NCBI RefSeq assembly: GCF_038039215.1
Contig: NZ_JBBPCL010000001.1
Location: forward strand, 620,001 to 684,000
From: Pseudonocardia sp. T1-2H
GTDB taxonomy: Bacteria; Actinomycetota; Actinomycetes; Mycobacteriales; Pseudonocardiaceae
Direction: 5' to 3'
DNA: 64,000 nt
A program made the position numbers and the translations under genes. Each line of letters opens with the position of its first letter. Position 1 is the stretch's first letter. Under the pieces are notes generated by a model. The model made no database searches, had not been told where the DNA came from, and saw nothing but the letters and a program-made list of their open reading frames with translations. Shown here piece by piece: positions 62,957 through 64,000 of the stretch.

Positions 62957-63796
62957 TCAGGCGGTGGGGTGGGCGCGGAGCTGGTCCACGACCTCGTCGT
63001 CCCAGCGGTGGGTGCGGAGCAGGCGGTAGCGCTGGCAGGCGAGCTGCAGGTAGGCGTCGGCGTCCGAGCGGTCCCCGATGAGGTCGGCCTGGCGCAGCAT
63101 CCGCACCACCGGCTTGTACTCCTCGGACCACCAGCGCCGGGCGACGGTCTCACGGTCCAGGTAGCGACTCTCGTGCTGCATGAGCCGGAACCCCCACGCC
63201 TCCACGGCCTGGCTGAGCTCCGCGTAGGCCCAGGCGTCCGCGACCTCGATGGACTCCAGCGCCCTGCCGCGCAGCGGTACCCGGTCCACGAAGACGCGGC
63301 GCAGGTCCTTCGTGATGAGGTCCCCGCGGTGCACGATCCCGTTGGGGTCGATCTTCGTGGTCACCTCGGTGACCCTCGCCTCGATCGAGCGCAGGTTGAG
63401 CGCGATCGCGACCGAGACGCGGTGATGGCCGTCCCGGACGAAGTGCAGCCCGCCGACCCGGTACACGTCGATCGGCGGGATCGTCTCCCCGCGCCGCTGC
63501 GCCCGGGCGAGGCGCTCCCAGCGTTCGCGGGTGCGGGGCGTTCGGGGGCGGAAGGAGCGGTCGAAGTCCTTCGTGCGATCCACGCTGCCGACGATCGACT
63601 CCAGTGCGATCACCTGGAGACCGAGCCGGCGTTCACCGGTGCGGCCCAGGGCGGCCACCACCTCGCCGAAGGGCAGGATGTCCGAGACGTCGTCGGGTTC
63701 GCGGCGCAGCCAGGACGCGAGCCGGGACAGCACCTGACGGCGACGGGTGCGCAGGAAGTCGTGCTCCGCGTCCGCCTGCGGGAAACCCGTCTCCAC
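62957..63796 (-). CDS. ParB/sulfiredoxin-fold nuclease-like protein
   Basis: 279 residues from the GTG at 63796, which shares one base with the upstream TAG. The ParB-N-like motif is VRDGHHRVSVAIALN, preceded by IPPIDVYRVGGLHF, as in chromosome-partitioning/ParB-like nuclease proteins. The rest is helical and Arg-rich with no ParB helix-turn-helix that I can identify, so segregation is unlikely. It is translationally coupled to the metallophosphoesterase gene. Confidence 0.8.
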   Translation of the reverse strand: METGFPQADAEHDFLRTRRRQVLSRLASWLRREPDDVSDILPFGEVVAALGRTGERRLGLQVIALESIVGSVDRTKDFDRSFRPRTPRTRERWERLARAQRRGETIPPIDVYRVGGLHFVRDGHHRVSVAIALNLRSIEARVTEVTTKIDPNGIVHRGDLITKDLRRVFVDRVPLRGRALESIEVADAWAYAELSQAVEAWGFRLMQHESRYLDRETVARRWWSEEYKPVVRMLRQADLIGDRSDADAYLQLACQRYRLLRTHRWDDEVVDQLRAHPTA

Positions 63797-64000
63797 TAGA
63801 CGTCCACCACCTTCCGGCCGACCACGTTGACCACCCTGGTGGAGCCCAGCATCCGGTCCGGGACAGGCTCGCCGTGCGGATGGATGTGCCCGTGCACGAG
63901 CAGCCGCGGCCGCAACGCCTCGACGAGCGGGTGCAGGCACTCGAAGCCGCGGTGCGGCCCGTCCTCCCGGTCCCCGCAGTGCCGTGGGGGAGCGTGGGTG
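63796..64000 (-). CDS. Calcineurin-like metallophosphoesterase, C-terminal part only
   Basis: About 67 C-terminal residues are in the window; the 5' part lies beyond 64000. The frame carries HAPPRHCGDRE, HRGFECLHPLVEAL and the metal-binding GHIHPHGEP motif, then VVNVVGRKVVDV and TAG. GHxH is the last metal-ligand block of calcineurin-like phosphoesterases. It is coupled to the ParB-like gene by a 1-bp overlap. Confidence 0.82.
   Translation of the reverse strand, partial: THAPPRHCGDREDGPHRGFECLHPLVEALRPRLLVHGHIHPHGEPVPDRMLGSTRVVNVVGRKVVDV

Noticed and set aside
62957..63796. Chromosome-partitioning ParB
   Set aside because: It has a ParB-N-like motif but no clear helix-turn-helix, no parA neighbour and no parS-like site nearby.

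Overview
The window is very GC-rich and dominated by GTG/ATG starts, with many 4-bp GTGA/ATGA gene overlaps. It carries mycothiol (mshB), maltosyl/glucosylglycerate-type sugar (glgM, glgC, gpgS) and trehalose-importer (lpqY-sugABC) genes, so it is a chromosomal segment of a mycolata-related actinomycete. My best guess is the Pseudonocardiaceae (Pseudonocardia-like); the genus is inference. From memory, the gene order follows the Mycobacterium tuberculosis backbone Rv1165 (typA) to Rv1238 (sugC): typA, lpqW, mshB, fdxC, dapC, dapD, dapE, LOG proteins, folP2, gpgS, DivIVA-like protein, tagA, DUF3117, glgM, glgC, O-methyltransferase, sigE, rseA, htrA, tatB, mrp, DUF1003, MgtE/CBS protein, stress protein, lpqY-sugABC.

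Layout. 0-8.1 kb: nitrilase end, pterin dehydratase, a LolA-like/ABC-export operon diverging from a two-component system across a repeated CTGAG box, a START-Nudix fusion and an AbiEi/DUF559 protein. 8.4-25.3 kb: a tiny Cys-rich protein, typA, lpqW, an inserted oligopeptide ABC transporter (oppABC-DF), mshB, ferredoxin, dapC and an MFS exporter. 25.3-33.9 kb: CHAD-dapD, dapE, two LOG proteins, folP2, gpgS and small housekeeping genes. 34-41.9 kb: CGNR regulator, glgM/glgC, sigE-rseA-htrA-tatB. 41.9-49.7 kb: an accessory catabolic cluster (amidase, 2-hydroxyacid dehydrogenase, DUF3830, two Asp/Glu-racemase-fold enzymes, GntR regulator, AEC permease, class III aminotransferase). It is inserted in the backbone and carries three copies of one palindromic operator. 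49.8-57.5 kb: mrp, MarR, DUF1003, MgtE/CBS, PhzF, CoA-ester lyase, acyl-CoA dehydrogenase, stress protein. 57.7-64 kb: lpqY-sugABC, a double inverted array of a 22-bp repeat, then a ParB-like protein and a metallophosphoesterase cut by the window end.

Three points stand out. (1) The GntR-controlled cluster looks like an undescribed carboxylate/amide pathway; one racemase-fold paralogue has lost one of the two catalytic cysteines. (2) A 22-bp tandem repeat with a near-palindromic core occurs at three intergenic sites, in both orientations, with no coding role; two hairpin families also recur. (3) At least eight otherwise intact genes are interrupted by small indels (nine events), several in G or C runs. 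This points to sequence error more than gene decay, and it changes how the affected genes should be annotated.
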